Of a stretch of 54,975 nt of DNA, positions 24,057 to 34,334 are shown in pieces. The notes under the pieces were generated by a model that had not been told where the DNA came from, made no database searches, and was given only the letters and a program-made list of their open reading frames with translations. Source of the stretch: Flavobacteriia bacterium (GTDB taxonomy: Bacteria > Bacteroidota > Bacteroidia > Flavobacteriales_D > Crocinitomicaceae); assembly GCA_947462925.1 (NCBI GenBank), contig CANHQP010000023.1, positions 1 to 54,975 on the forward strand, given 5' to 3'. The position numbers and the translations under genes are program-made. Within the stretch, counting starts at the first letter, position 1. Every line of letters begins with the position of its first letter.

Positions 24057-24755
24057 TCATTTTACTTCTTTCTCAAACCATTTCCAAAGCGAATCATCTG
24101 GAACTGGCGCGGTGATTTGAATTGTTTCTTTGGTTGTTGGATGAATAAATGACAAATAGCGTGCATGCAAATGAATGGAACTATCTGCATTCGAACGTTT
24201 GGCGCCATATTTTAAATCGCCTTTGATAATGGAACCAATGTGTGCCATTTGTGCCCGAATTTGATGATGTCGTCCTGTATGCAAGGACACTTCAACCAAA
24301 GTATATTTGTCTGATTGCGCTAATACACGGTAATCTAAAATCGCTTTTTTAGAACCTGAAACTTCTTTTTGGTGCACATAAGCTTTATTTTGCTTTTCGT
24401 TTTTCAACAAAAAATTCTCTAAATGTCCAGTATTGGATTGCGGTGCTTTTTCTACTACTGCCCAATAAACCTTTTGCGTGTCTTTTTCCCTGAATTGCTC
24501 ATTGAGTCGGGTCAGCGCTTTACTCGTCTTCGCAAAAACGACCGCACCACTCGTTGGTCGGTCTAATCGATGAACTACACCACAAAAAATATTTCCGGGT
24601 TTGTTGTATTTGACACGCAAAAATTCTTTGATTTGATCCGGCATGGTGACGTCACCCGTTTTATCGCCTTGCACGATATCAGATGGTCGTTTATTGACTA
24701 CGATTACATGATTGTCTTCATGCAAAACTTGTAAATCGTTGTGGTTTATTTCCAT
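24057..24755 (-). CDS. RluA-family RNA pseudouridine synthase
   Basis: Isomerises uridine to pseudouridine in rRNA or tRNA. The active-site motif HRLDRPTSG with its catalytic aspartate lies at about residues 64-72; KVYWAVVE and the late TGRHHQIRAQ are also RluA signatures. At 232 residues it lacks the N-terminal S4 RNA-binding domain of RluC/RluD, so it is nearer RluA-like short forms; target sites cannot be assigned. Its start lies 3 bp after the ispH stop, so it is probably co-transcribed with ispH. Its own stop is immediately followed by the palindromic repeat. Confidence 0.9.
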   Translation of the reverse strand: MEINHNDLQVLHEDNHVIVVNKRPSDIVQGDKTGDVTMPDQIKEFLRVKYNKPGNIFCGVVHRLDRPTSGAVVFAKTSKALTRLNEQFREKDTQKVYWAVVEKAPQSNTGHLENFLLKNEKQNKAYVHQKEVSGSKKAILDYRVLAQSDKYTLVEVSLHTGRHHQIRAQMAHIGSIIKGDLKYGAKRSNADSSIHLHARYLSFIHPTTKETIQITAPVPDDSLWKWFEKEVK

Positions 24756-24758
24756 GAA

Positions 24759-25970
24759 TCAAATAACTTCTGAAATCCCTTTTTCAACACCCAACAATTC
24801 TAAAATCTTTTGTATCACTCCATCCACGATTGCATCCGGACAAGAAGCACCAGAAGTGATTGCAATGGTCATTTTTTCTTTCTCCACTGGTAAAAAGGAA
24901 TCATGTTGTTTCCATGTTTTTTCGTGAATATCAAAAGATTCAACTTCAGTCACATCCCAAATATTTTCTGCTGAAGTGATGAAAAAAGTCTTGAACTTAT
25001 TATCAAGTAATTCTACCAGATGCGTGGTATTTGAGCTGTTGCTTCCACCAACTACAATGGCCAAGTCAGCGTCATTCTCCATCAAACCATAAGTGGCAGA
25101 TTGATTGTCGTTGGTTGCATAACACAAAGTATCTCTAGTATCAGCAATGTGTTCTTTGATTGTTATTTCGCCATATTTTTCTATCATGGCATTTCGAAGC
25201 ATGTCTGTGATTTCTTGCGTTTCAGTGGCAAGCATTGTCGTTTGATTGACTACACCGATTTTAGCTAAATCTTTGCTGACATCAAAACCTTCAGTGAATT
25301 TACCTTCAAACAAGGTATAAAAATCTTCTGCTGGTCTTTGTCCTAAAATGATTTGGCACAAATAAGCAGCTTCGAGAATGTCTTTAATCACAATCGATGG
25401 CGCATTTTGCGAACTATGAGAAAAAGTCGCTCTCGTTTCTTCGTGATCAGCTTTTCCGTGAATGATAATGGTATGTTGGTCGCTGCCTAATTTCTCAGAA
25501 CGGTTCCAAACTTTCTCTACAAACGGACACGTTGTGTTGTATGCTTGAACATTGACACCAATTTTTGTCAAAATTTCTTCCGTTTCAAGCGTTGTTCCGA
25601 ATGCAGGAATAATCACAACGTCTTCTGCTTTGATTTTATCCCAAGGAATCAATTGATGTCCGTGTGTATCTTGAATAAATTCAATGCCATAGCTTTGCAA
25701 ATCTTCATTTACACCAGGATTATGAATCATCTGACTCAATAAATAAATCTTCTTATCTGGATTTTCATGAATGGCTTTATAGGAAATTTCGATGGCATTT
25801 TCAACGCCGTAACAAAAACCAAAATGACGCGCAATTAAAAATTCGACTGTTCCAAAATCCAAGCGAGTTGGTGTGAAATCCTTTTTGCGAGGATCCTGCA
25901 TTTTACGTTGTTGCTTGACCTTGCTAATAATGGGAGAACGGTAATAAGCGGGAATTTCGAATTGCTTCAT
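24759..25970 (-). CDS. ispH: 4-hydroxy-3-methylbut-2-enyl diphosphate reductase
   Basis: Last enzyme of the MEP isoprenoid pathway, an oxygen-sensitive [4Fe-4S] enzyme that makes IPP and DMAPP from HMBPP. The three cluster cysteines are visible: C53 in FGFCYGVE, C148 in NTTCPFVEK and C377 in SGASCPDAIV; HGKADHEE supplies substrate-binding residues. At 403 residues it is the long form, with an N-terminal extension of about 40 residues compared with E. coli IspH (316) and internal insertions. The product could feed the GGGP synthase encoded at 39.1 kb. It heads a two-gene unit with the pseudouridine synthase. Confidence 0.95.
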   Translation of the reverse strand: MKQFEIPAYYRSPIISKVKQQRKMQDPRKKDFTPTRLDFGTVEFLIARHFGFCYGVENAIEISYKAIHENPDKKIYLLSQMIHNPGVNEDLQSYGIEFIQDTHGHQLIPWDKIKAEDVVIIPAFGTTLETEEILTKIGVNVQAYNTTCPFVEKVWNRSEKLGSDQHTIIIHGKADHEETRATFSHSSQNAPSIVIKDILEAAYLCQIILGQRPAEDFYTLFEGKFTEGFDVSKDLAKIGVVNQTTMLATETQEITDMLRNAMIEKYGEITIKEHIADTRDTLCYATNDNQSATYGLMENDADLAIVVGGSNSSNTTHLVELLDNKFKTFFITSAENIWDVTEVESFDIHEKTWKQHDSFLPVEKEKMTIAITSGASCPDAIVDGVIQKILELLGVEKGISEVI

Positions 25971-25988
25971 GAAGTGATTTTTGAATTA

Positions 25989-25996
25989 CAAATTTA
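25989..25996 (-). promoter_or_regulatory. -7 element of ispH
   Basis: Minus-strand TAAATTTG fits TAnnTTTG, 18 bases before the ispH ATG. The nearest upstream TTG would leave a 23-base spacer, longer than usual. Confidence 0.4.
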
Positions 25997-26051
25997 CGGA
26001 ATAAAACACGTAACGCTAACAAATTAAACTATTCAAAAGTTTAAGTCTAAA

Positions 26052-27989
26052 TCAAACTTTTGCAGGTTTTAGATTAAATTTCAAAATTTCATCAATCGTG
26101 TTTTGTGAAACTGCGTGATAATTAGCTCTCGATTCTGCATACACATCTTTCGCCCACTTCAAATCTGTTGGTCGATTAGCCAAGGTTTTGTAAATCGGCA
26201 ATAAGAATTTGCGTCGACCAACTTTTTTGAGGAATTTTTCCATGTTTGGACGAATATCTTCGTAACCTGCTTCCACCCCTAAAATGTACCATTCTGTTGC
26301 AATTTCAGCATTTCCCCAACCTTTGAAATCTAATTTTTTGTCCAATAATTTCAATTTATCTATAGAAATATTTCTAGGTAGTCGACGAATAAATGCCAGC
26401 CACTCCTGCGTAACATACATATCGCGTTTCAAATCGATTTTACGGCGACGCTTTTTGACTTTAATTTTAAAAATATCTTTTCCTGCATTGAAATTATCTG
26501 CCATTTTCTGCATAGCTACAAATCTCGGAGAAACAATTTTAATACAATTTTTAGGAATTCCTTTTCCATATAACCAAGCTTTTGTGTTGAACTTGATTTT
26601 ATTTGGCTTCAATAAATTATCTTCTAAATACTTTTCGAAAATTTCGGTTGTCAAGGTTTGAAACTGAAATTTCTTGAAATAACCTTTCACAAAAACATCA
26701 AATTTTTCTCTACCGACTTTTTCTTCTAACGTTTTAAGGAAAAAAGCACCCTTAACGTAAGCCACAGAAGTCATTCCATCGTCAGGATTTCGTCCATCTA
26801 AGGACAACTTGAGGTAAGTATCCTCAGGATGATCACCATCGCTGATTTCTTTTACTTCCGCTTTCAACTCCTGAAACTCTATTAAAGCCAAAATATCAGC
26901 GATATCTTTACCATAAAGTGACTGCATGATGCGATTTTCAAAATAGACGGTAAAACCTTCATTCAACCAAAAATCATCCCATGTAGCATTAGTAACCAGG
27001 TTTCCTGACCAAGAATGTGCTAACTCATGTGCAATCACGGAAATCAAACTTCGATCTCCAGCCAATAAAGTTGGATTAGCAAAAGTTAAACGCGGATTTT
27101 CCATCCCTCCAAAAGGAAAAGAATAAGGTAAGACGATTACATCATATTGTTCCCATTGATATTTGCCATAGATTCCTTCAGCAGCAACAATCATCTTACG
27201 CAGGTCTTTAAATTCCCATGCCACTTGGCGAATCATTTCTGGCTCAGAGTAAACGCCACAATTTTTGCCGATTTTTCTGTATTCGAGATTTCCAACTGCC
27301 AATGCAATCAAATAAACCGGAATTGGTTGGTTCATTTCAAAATGATATAAACCATCTTTTGATTTCTTAGTCGGATTTTTTGCGCTCATCAAGGCAATCA
27401 TTCCTTCTGGCACTTTCACGTCTGCTGAATACGTAATACGATTCGAAGGTCGATCTTGAGATGGAATCCAAGTTCTTGTTAAGATTGCCTGACCTTGAGT
27501 GTATAGATAAGGAAATTTCTTCCCTTTGGTCATTTCAGGTTTTAACCAATCAAGCGCTTCCGAACCTTCAGTTGTTTTGTAATAAATATTGATTAAAGTA
27601 GAATTCTTATCAATTTTTACACTCAACGGAGCACCTAAAATGGAGTCTTCCATTCCGATAACGAAATTGGTATTGATTTCATGGTCTTTTTCTCCAAGCG
27701 TGACTTTTTGAATTTCCAAACCTTTGATATCAAAAACAGCTGTATCTGAACCTTTGTTGATCATTGTATGACGAGCGACAGCATAAATTGAATTGTTATC
27801 AAAATCCACTTCCATATCTAAATGCAAGTGTTTGGTGAAAACTTCCTCTATATTGGCATAACTATGAGATTCTCTAATTTGCTGATTGGTTATAATCTTT
27901 TTACCCTCTTCAGATTGAGAGTCGTCGAAATAATCACAGGCAAAAAGTGATAAAAGCAATAAAATAGAAACAAGCTTAAAAATTTTCAT
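26052..27989 (-). CDS. M1 family metallo-aminopeptidase, lipoprotein
   Basis: Zinc aminopeptidase of the M1 family, closest in layout to leukotriene A4 hydrolase-type enzymes, 645 residues. A lipoprotein signal ends at C18 (SLFAC). The exopeptidase motif GGMEN is at 294-298, and zinc ligands H321, H325 and E344 lie in HELAHSW and NEGFTVYFE. Residues after about 520 form the helical C-terminal domain. It should trim N-terminal residues from peptides in the periplasm or at the outer membrane, supplying the peptide transporters at the left of the window. It is transcribed in the same direction as the HIT gene above it, 63 bp away. Confidence 0.93.
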   Translation of the reverse strand: MKIFKLVSILLLLSLFACDYFDDSQSEEGKKIITNQQIRESHSYANIEEVFTKHLHLDMEVDFDNNSIYAVARHTMINKGSDTAVFDIKGLEIQKVTLGEKDHEINTNFVIGMEDSILGAPLSVKIDKNSTLINIYYKTTEGSEALDWLKPEMTKGKKFPYLYTQGQAILTRTWIPSQDRPSNRITYSADVKVPEGMIALMSAKNPTKKSKDGLYHFEMNQPIPVYLIALAVGNLEYRKIGKNCGVYSEPEMIRQVAWEFKDLRKMIVAAEGIYGKYQWEQYDVIVLPYSFPFGGMENPRLTFANPTLLAGDRSLISVIAHELAHSWSGNLVTNATWDDFWLNEGFTVYFENRIMQSLYGKDIADILALIEFQELKAEVKEISDGDHPEDTYLKLSLDGRNPDDGMTSVAYVKGAFFLKTLEEKVGREKFDVFVKGYFKKFQFQTLTTEIFEKYLEDNLLKPNKIKFNTKAWLYGKGIPKNCIKIVSPRFVAMQKMADNFNAGKDIFKIKVKKRRRKIDLKRDMYVTQEWLAFIRRLPRNISIDKLKLLDKKLDFKGWGNAEIATEWYILGVEAGYEDIRPNMEKFLKKVGRRKFLLPIYKTLANRPTDLKWAKDVYAESRANYHAVSQNTIDEILKFNLKPAKV

Positions 27990-28052
27990 TTCAAAAAATT
28001 ATTCTTTTAAAGATAATCAAATAGATTAATAATAACAATAGATTCTACCTAA

Positions 28053-28442
28053 TTAAGCTTGTTGAAGTGCTTCTGAAATCGAATTCAACTCTTCGCTGGA
28101 CAAAACTAATTTCTCTTGCGAAAAATTCATATCTTGAATTCCATTAATTGGAATCAAATGAATGTGTGCATGTGGGACTTCAAGACCAATTACAGTAACT
28201 CCCACTTTTCTGCAAGGAAAAACTTCCTTTATTTTACAAGCGACAATTTTAGAAAAAGCCATCATCTTTCCAAGGTGATCATCTTCCATATCGAAGATAT
28301 AGTCAATTTCCAACTTTGGAATAACCAAAACATGCCCTTTTCTCAAAGGTTGAATATCTAAAAAAGCGAGGAAATCATCATTTTCAGCAACCTTATAGCA
28401 AGGGATTTCACCAGAAATGATTTTAGAAAAAATGGTAGTCAT
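28053..28442 (-). CDS. HIT family protein (HINT-like nucleotide hydrolase)
   Basis: Small cytosolic histidine-triad protein, 129 residues. The catalytic triad HAHIHLIP lies near residue 94, with the upstream KIISGEIPCYKV start and GHVLVIPK strand typical of bacterial HINT-like members, which hydrolyse purine phosphoramidates. Its ATG shares one base with the greA stop codon (TAATG), so the two are translationally coupled. Confidence 0.9.
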   Translation of the reverse strand: MTTIFSKIISGEIPCYKVAENDDFLAFLDIQPLRKGHVLVIPKLEIDYIFDMEDDHLGKMMAFSKIVACKIKEVFPCRKVGVTVIGLEVPHAHIHLIPINGIQDMNFSQEKLVLSSEELNSISEALQQA

Positions 28443-28915
28443 TATCTGTTAATATCAATTACTTCAAACTTCATCGTTCCGTTAGGTGTAACAATATCAG
28501 CAATTTCACCAACTTTTTTCCCTAATAAACCTTTTCCAAAAGGTGAATCAATTGAAATCTTTTTTGCTTTCAAGTCTGCTTCATTTTCAGCAACCAAAGT
28601 ATATTCCAACTCCATTGCATTGTCAACATTCTTAATCTTAACACGAGAAAGGATAAATACCTTTGAATTATCAATATTTGTTTCGTCAATAATTCTGGCA
28701 TTTCCAATGATACTCTCCATTTTAGAAATTTTCATCTCTAATAAACCTTGAGCCTCTTTAGCGGCATCATATTCAGCATTTTCTGATAAATCTCCTTTAT
28801 CGCGCGCTTCCGCAATCTGATCTGAAATAGAAGGGCGAAGCACTGTTTTCATATGGTGCAGTTCATCTTTCAATTTTTTTAAACCTTCTTCTGTATAATA
28901 AGTAATTTGTGACAT
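28442..28915 (-). CDS. greA: Transcription elongation factor GreA
   Basis: Rescues backtracked RNA polymerase by stimulating transcript cleavage. 157 residues from the ATG at 28915, the normal GreA length; a reading frame reaching nine codons further upstream is not needed. The N-terminal coiled coil carries the tip motif DLSENAEYDAAKEAQ with the acidic residues that enter the polymerase channel; the C-terminal FKBP-like domain contains SPFGKGLLGKKVGE. It overlaps the HIT gene by one base, and a terminator separates it from the PorV-like gene upstream. Confidence 0.96.
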   Translation of the reverse strand: MSQITYYTEEGLKKLKDELHHMKTVLRPSISDQIAEARDKGDLSENAEYDAAKEAQGLLEMKISKMESIIGNARIIDETNIDNSKVFILSRVKIKNVDNAMELEYTLVAENEADLKAKKISIDSPFGKGLLGKKVGEIADIVTPNGTMKFEVIDINR

Positions 28916-28938
28916 ATCCTTTGAGTTTATAACAAAAA

Positions 28939-28965
28939 ACAAGAGAGCCTTTTGGACTCTCTTGT
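28939..28965 (-). terminator. Terminator of the TonB/secreted/PorV-like operon
   Basis: ACAAGAGAG-CC and GG-A-CTCTCTTGT form an 11-pair stem with one bulge around TTTT; on the minus strand it continues into TTTTTTG. It lies 27 bp after the PorV-like stop codon. Confidence 0.85.
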
Positions 28966-28991
28966 TCTTACAAAAATAAATAAATATTTTA

Positions 28992-30059
28992 TTATTTCAA
29001 ACTAATAGCGATACCAAGTGTATGAATCAATCCAAATGGTCCAGCTACACGTACTGCATATTCAACACCTAGAGCTGATTTGTTTTTTCCAACCAAAGCA
29101 TCAACAGAGAAACCAGCCGTTGGCCCAGTCAAAGCGTTAGTTCTGTTTTCCATACTGAAAATGTTCTTTTCATATACATAACCCGCTCTGATATTGAATG
29201 CTGCTTTACCAGTTGTCATACCATAGTCTAAGCCTAACCTGTATTGATCATTAGCAAAAGAGTTGGCAGTAAAAGCCAACATGGCTGTCAATTTACTCTT
29301 TTCGGTAAAAATGAAATCATAAGATCCACCAATAGATAACAAAGAAGGCATTTCGAATGCTTGTGAACGTTGCTCAAGTGTTGCTTTACCACCAGTAGAA
29401 ACATAATTGATCTGGGTAGCTAAACCATCACCTTTAAATCTCATTGTTGGACCTACATTTTTCAACGTAATACCAAATTTGATTTGATCTTGTTCACCTG
29501 TAACATAACGTATACCAGCATCAATTGCAACACCATTTGCTTTTAAATTTGCAATACTTTCTGAAATAACCTTAAAGTTAATTCCTCCGGAAATTGATTT
29601 GGTAAAAGACTTAGCGTAACCAACATTGAAAACATTTACTCTTGGAGTGAATACACCGATTCCACCTTCAGGCAACTCAACAGTTGTAATGTCGATATCA
29701 CCAAAACTCATAGCTTGAATACTAACAGCAATCACACTTGATTCAGACAATCTTTGAGCAAATCCAGCCGAAGAAAAACGAATTCCTGAGTTTCCTAACC
29801 AGTTTGTATAATTGAATTTCAATTGAGTTTTGTCAGTAAAAGCTAATCCTGCAATATTTGTAAATGTACCCTCGATACCATTTACATTTGCAATACCAGC
29901 ATCAGCAGAACCTGTGCTTCGAGCCCAAGGATTAACTAATAATTGAGACGCACCAGCAGAACCAACACGATCTTCATTTCCAGCGAATACACTGGAGCAG
30001 GTTAAAACTGCTGCTCCAATGAATGCTGTATTTCTTAATATATTCTTAAAATTTTTCAT
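28992..30059 (-). CDS. PorV/PorQ family outer-membrane protein
   Basis: Predicted outer-membrane beta-barrel, 355 residues from the ATG at 30059 (a TTG four codons upstream is less likely). A signal peptide (about 1-26) is followed by the family hallmark GASQLLVNPWARSTGSADAG at about 33-52, then alternating amphipathic strands ending in LGIAISLK. PorV itself shuttles T9SS cargo to the surface; PorQ and further paralogues exist, and this one cannot be assigned to either. It is the last gene of an operon after a TonB receptor and a giant secreted protein, so it may serve that protein specifically. Confidence 0.82.
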   Translation of the reverse strand: MKNFKNILRNTAFIGAAVLTCSSVFAGNEDRVGSAGASQLLVNPWARSTGSADAGIANVNGIEGTFTNIAGLAFTDKTQLKFNYTNWLGNSGIRFSSAGFAQRLSESSVIAVSIQAMSFGDIDITTVELPEGGIGVFTPRVNVFNVGYAKSFTKSISGGINFKVISESIANLKANGVAIDAGIRYVTGEQDQIKFGITLKNVGPTMRFKGDGLATQINYVSTGGKATLEQRSQAFEMPSLLSIGGSYDFIFTEKSKLTAMLAFTANSFANDQYRLGLDYGMTTGKAAFNIRAGYVYEKNIFSMENRTNALTGPTAGFSVDALVGKNKSALGVEYAVRVAGPFGLIHTLGIAISLK

Positions 30060-30086
30060 TCTTCTATACAATTGAAATGAATAATA

Positions 30087-33000
30087 TTAAATGTTTTCAA
30101 GGTCAGGTTGACGAATTCCTCCAAAGAATTTGACAATTTTCTCACCCACACCTTCAACTTCCACATGGATTAAGTATACACCACTAGCAATCGGTATTCC
30201 TTTGTTGTTTTTCAAATCCCAATCAAGAGAAGTTACTGGACTGTCCTTTTTGAAAGTTCTAATTAACTTACCATTGATGTTGTATATTTTGACAATACAC
30301 TGATCGGGCAAATTTGTAATCTTAACTCTCACATCCAATCTTGAAGTTTCGTAGGTAGAAAATGCATAGTATGGATTTGGAACAACATTAATCAAATTTA
30401 AAGCCTCAGCTAATTGATCTTGACTTCCTGTTACTGTTCTAATATCATCCATTTTCCATGAATACATTGGCTTACCACCATTTTGCCCTGTAGCAACGAA
30501 ATCGTTGTATTCCTTGTTTACGCGAACTTTCAAAGTTACATCTGTCGCCAAATTTGTTTGACCCTCAGCTAACAATGGATTAGCAACCCAGACTAGACTC
30601 ATATATGCAGAACGGAAGGAGGCAGAAGTTGCTTCAAGCATCTTATCATAAACCCAGTTATTAGTTCCATCATAATATGGACAACCATCACCATTGATAT
30701 TGTATCCGTAGACATAAATAGGATGCTGTCCACCTACAACAGGTCTACCAGAATTATCTACAAGCCTTGAAGATGGATTCCATTTCATATCATTACCATT
30801 GTCGCTTCCCAAGAAAGAATTTTCACCAAAAGCCATGTGTAAACGCATACCTGTTTCCATGTCTATTGCGTAACCTGGGAACCAACTCATACCTGTACTT
30901 CCAGCGATTTCATTTCCATTTTTATCAATACTAGGACTCTTTCTTAATGTTCCTGCTTTAGCTTGCCCTACATTCAATGTTGATTCGAAACCGAGTTCAA
31001 TAACTGCACATCTCGTCCATTTGGATTTGTCAGAAGTCAATACAATATTAACACTTGGAACCCTAGAAATACTGCTTCTTGTCCTAATCGTAGAAATTGT
31101 TCCAGCATTCAAAGCACCTGTACCAGTTGGATACGCCAATGGACTGAATTCAGCTTTGTACCCAACCAATCTGTGAGGGGCAATTCCACCATTCAAAATT
31201 TTCTCATAGCTCTGAGTAGGATCCTTTCCTACTTCATCATTGTACAAATATGGGCTCAAATAAGCCGGTGTAGCAGTAGCTGTGTCGGCACCTTGCGCAG
31301 TGTAAATTCCAGAGAGAATCCAGTTTGTTGGAAAATAAAAGTCATTGTCACTTACAAAAGATAACCAACGTTTAGAAGAGTCCTTGAAGGAAATAGAAGA
31401 TTCAATTGGTGCTGTATATCTATCGTACTCCAAAGATTGTGGTGGCTGCACTGCACCACCATACAGATTTTGTTGAATCTCAACAGAAATACCCCATTTA
31501 GCAACAATTTGCTCATTTTTATTTGCAATTGTTCTCTCAGAAACTGCAGAATCTAATAGGTTTGTTTTGTTTTCAGAATCATAACGATAAATTACCCACG
31601 AAGCAGTATCTGTTCCTCTGTAATTTGTGAATTCATCTGAACCAGAATTAGTATAATTTCTGAATTTACATTCAAAATATCCACCAGCTAAGTTTAATGG
31701 ATCTACAACTTTAACGTTTAATGGACCTGCACCATAATCATAAGTTGGATTTGTAACATATCCTTCAGTTAATATCGACGTCAAAGAACTTGGAGTAAAC
31801 TCTAACGCTCTGTTCCCATTTCCTGTTCCATCTAATCTAGTAATCTGTGGCGTTGAACCATAATTAATATTTTGGAAAGTCCCTCCTAATTCTGGCGCAG
31901 GGTTGTGCGGAATTGCCTCAATCGCAGTAATTGCAGATCCATCTGCATTAATACGAGATGCAATGTAAGGAATTTTTTGACCATCTAAGAGTGTACCATC
32001 ATCTGGATTATACTTTTTAAATTCATTGAAAGCATAAGCTACAGCGATATAGTAATACTTTTTGTGATTTACTAGTGTTCTTACACCTTGCGCAAATTGA
32101 TCTTCGTTTATCAAGAAAGTATGACGAATACCCTTATTTTCACCATTCACTTTTTCGTTAGGCACAGATAAACCAAGGTCTTCATCAAATTCAAAATTGA
32201 TTATTCTGGCAACATTATTTACAAGATCACATTGAGCAACCAAACGAGCTTTATCAATATCTTCGATGTCAGAAACTGAAACTGTAGCATCTTTCATTTG
32301 AAAGATTTGGTATCCTTCGAATCTGTAGAATTTGTCATAAATCGTTCCATCGCCTGGATCAATAATATTGATTCTGTCTTCAGTTGCATAAAGTTCATTT
32401 TTGTTGTTTGACTGTATTGGATTTTCTAACATTAAAACCAATTCATTTTCCAACTCTTGTATTTTTAGCACTGGTGCATTTGGAGGATCTAAGATTTCAA
32501 AGCAATTGTCAAACAATGCTTGTGCCTTAGTATCTGCTCTTCTCAAAGCTCTCACAGAAGCAAACAAATCACCATCAGTACTTCTTGCATAAACAATACC
32601 AACTGTAATATTGTTAATAGCTCCAGGCTTCAAAGTAAAAGGCCCAGCTGCTTGAACAAAACGACGGTCACCTGGAGGTGTACTTGTTCCATTTCCATCA
32701 AAATTATTTTCAGCCCAAGGGAAAGAAGTGGCAGTTCCAGCGGTGCTCCAATACAATGGATCTGAGTCAGAAGGGAAAACATAATCAGCATGAAGACCAG
32801 ATACAACACCTGGAGATGGATCAAAACCTGTACCTCCAAAATTTATATCATCCCCAAATCTCCATTTACCACTCATGTAATTGTAATACTGAGCAGCAGT
32901 TGTTGGATCTGATTGCGTTGCCGCAGCTGTACTTGTATAATAAGTAAAACGTTTCATTCCGTAACGCTCATTGTCAATGATTCCATCTTGGTAACCAATA

Positions 33001-34316
33001 CCTAAACCTTTGTAAACAATCCCCTTACCGTTAATTGCATCTTGAACATTCATAACCGCAGGTGTCACAACACCATTGATGGTATCTGAATGAGGTCCGT
33101 AGTTATCAATTCCGTCTGCGTCTTGGTAAGGACCTTCAAAAAAGTCTACACCAATTGCTGGAGGATTTGCTCCATAACCAGGCCTTCCATTTGCACCTTG
33201 ATCAAAATTATCGCCATTGTAGGCATAACCCAAACCTCTTGAAACATCGCAACCAACATAATCATCATCATAACCACCTAAATCGGCATCAACATATTGA
33301 GCGAAGTAAGTATCGTACAAGGTTTGAGTACCTCTATTAATCATTTCATAGTTATAGAAGGTCATTTTATTCACTTCATCATTAGTAGTAAATGCAAATG
33401 CTTGCGCTCTAATTTCCATTCCAATTGGATCTCCTGTTGATTCAGTGTGGATATTTCCTTTATCATTAAAAACCCACCAATGAGTTTCATCTCCGAATAA
33501 AGATATTCTTCTATCACTGCCACATTCAATGTCATCTCTACCTAAAATATCATCATACCAAGGATAGTCTCCTTGTTCCATCGGATTGTATGTTCCATCA
33601 CCTTGTTGACCAACTTCGGCTGGTCTATCGTAGAAAGGAGCTAAATAATAATCTTGATTTAACGAAACATCTCCATGTGCAGGCCAAGCTAAAATTCTGG
33701 CCATGATCTCTGCATTTGGTTTGGGAGCAGCTTCACCCGTTGGAGCTTCAGCATTTTCGTACTCCCACCACGTAATAAATCCAATTACTTCCGCTTTTCT
33801 AATGGTAAAGAACTTATCGTAGGTAGCACAAACACTAGGATCAATATTGGCATCACCAAAATCTCTAATGGCATCATCACCAACTGGTAATTTTGGGTCG
33901 TAATTACCCGTACCGCTCGTTGTTGTAAGTGGGCCAGTCCAAAAATCATTTCCAACACCAAATTTGGCTGCTGCAAGTTTTAACTGACCATTTACATCTG
34001 TTCCTCCCATCCACAAAGCAGCAGCATAAATTGCTGTTAATTTTGCTGTCGAAGAACTTTTTGGAATCTCATAGGCAGCAACGCCATTTGCTCTATCGTA
34101 AAATAAAACACCATAAGTGTTTAATTGTGCTCTGACGTCATTGAATTCAAAAATCAATTTAGCAGTAGCTGGAGCACAATTGGCTTTGTTAACAAAACCA
34201 TCGTTATTTCCTTTATCTTTTTCTTTTGCTTTGCCACCAGTTTCATTGTAGGCAAAAGTATTTCCTCCTATCAGAAGGGATAATACTAATCCAATGGATT
34301 TCATTGTTGTTTTCAT
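30087..34316 (-). CDS. Giant secreted protein of a conserved T9SS-associated family
   Basis: 1,409 residues with a signal peptide (about 1-22). Near the N-terminus the stretch from FEFNDVRAQLNTYGVLFYD through AALWMGGTDVNGQLKLAAAK to NDFWTGPL is a pattern I recognise from large Bacteroidota surface proteins of unknown function. The middle is beta-rich, full of Asp/Asn/Tyr and aromatic repeats. The end (about 1310-1409, from VVPNPYYAFS to SGVYLIHVEVEGVGEKIVKFFGG) is a FlgD-like/T9SS type sorting domain. It lies 18 bp after the TonB receptor and 27 bp before the PorV-like gene. No enzymatic motif is seen; a surface structure or binding subunit is possible. Confidence 0.75.
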   Translation of the reverse strand: MKTTMKSIGLVLSLLIGGNTFAYNETGGKAKEKDKGNNDGFVNKANCAPATAKLIFEFNDVRAQLNTYGVLFYDRANGVAAYEIPKSSSTAKLTAIYAAALWMGGTDVNGQLKLAAAKFGVGNDFWTGPLTTTSGTGNYDPKLPVGDDAIRDFGDANIDPSVCATYDKFFTIRKAEVIGFITWWEYENAEAPTGEAAPKPNAEIMARILAWPAHGDVSLNQDYYLAPFYDRPAEVGQQGDGTYNPMEQGDYPWYDDILGRDDIECGSDRRISLFGDETHWWVFNDKGNIHTESTGDPIGMEIRAQAFAFTTNDEVNKMTFYNYEMINRGTQTLYDTYFAQYVDADLGGYDDDYVGCDVSRGLGYAYNGDNFDQGANGRPGYGANPPAIGVDFFEGPYQDADGIDNYGPHSDTINGVVTPAVMNVQDAINGKGIVYKGLGIGYQDGIIDNERYGMKRFTYYTSTAAATQSDPTTAAQYYNYMSGKWRFGDDINFGGTGFDPSPGVVSGLHADYVFPSDSDPLYWSTAGTATSFPWAENNFDGNGTSTPPGDRRFVQAAGPFTLKPGAINNITVGIVYARSTDGDLFASVRALRRADTKAQALFDNCFEILDPPNAPVLKIQELENELVLMLENPIQSNNKNELYATEDRINIIDPGDGTIYDKFYRFEGYQIFQMKDATVSVSDIEDIDKARLVAQCDLVNNVARIINFEFDEDLGLSVPNEKVNGENKGIRHTFLINEDQFAQGVRTLVNHKKYYYIAVAYAFNEFKKYNPDDGTLLDGQKIPYIASRINADGSAITAIEAIPHNPAPELGGTFQNINYGSTPQITRLDGTGNGNRALEFTPSSLTSILTEGYVTNPTYDYGAGPLNVKVVDPLNLAGGYFECKFRNYTNSGSDEFTNYRGTDTASWVIYRYDSENKTNLLDSAVSERTIANKNEQIVAKWGISVEIQQNLYGGAVQPPQSLEYDRYTAPIESSISFKDSSKRWLSFVSDNDFYFPTNWILSGIYTAQGADTATATPAYLSPYLYNDEVGKDPTQSYEKILNGGIAPHRLVGYKAEFSPLAYPTGTGALNAGTISTIRTRSSISRVPSVNIVLTSDKSKWTRCAVIELGFESTLNVGQAKAGTLRKSPSIDKNGNEIAGSTGMSWFPGYAIDMETGMRLHMAFGENSFLGSDNGNDMKWNPSSRLVDNSGRPVVGGQHPIYVYGYNINGDGCPYYDGTNNWVYDKMLEATSASFRSAYMSLVWVANPLLAEGQTNLATDVTLKVRVNKEYNDFVATGQNGGKPMYSWKMDDIRTVTGSQDQLAEALNLINVVPNPYYAFSTYETSRLDVRVKITNLPDQCIVKIYNINGKLIRTFKKDSPVTSLDWDLKNNKGIPIASGVYLIHVEVEGVGEKIVKFFGGIRQPDLENI

Positions 34317-34334
34317 ATTTTCGAATTCTTAAGG

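Noticed and set aside
25971..26060. Terminator of the M1 aminopeptidase gene
   Set aside because: AAAAGTTT and AAACTTTT could pair near 26035-26060, but the stem is eight bases, all but two AT, and overlaps the stop codon region.
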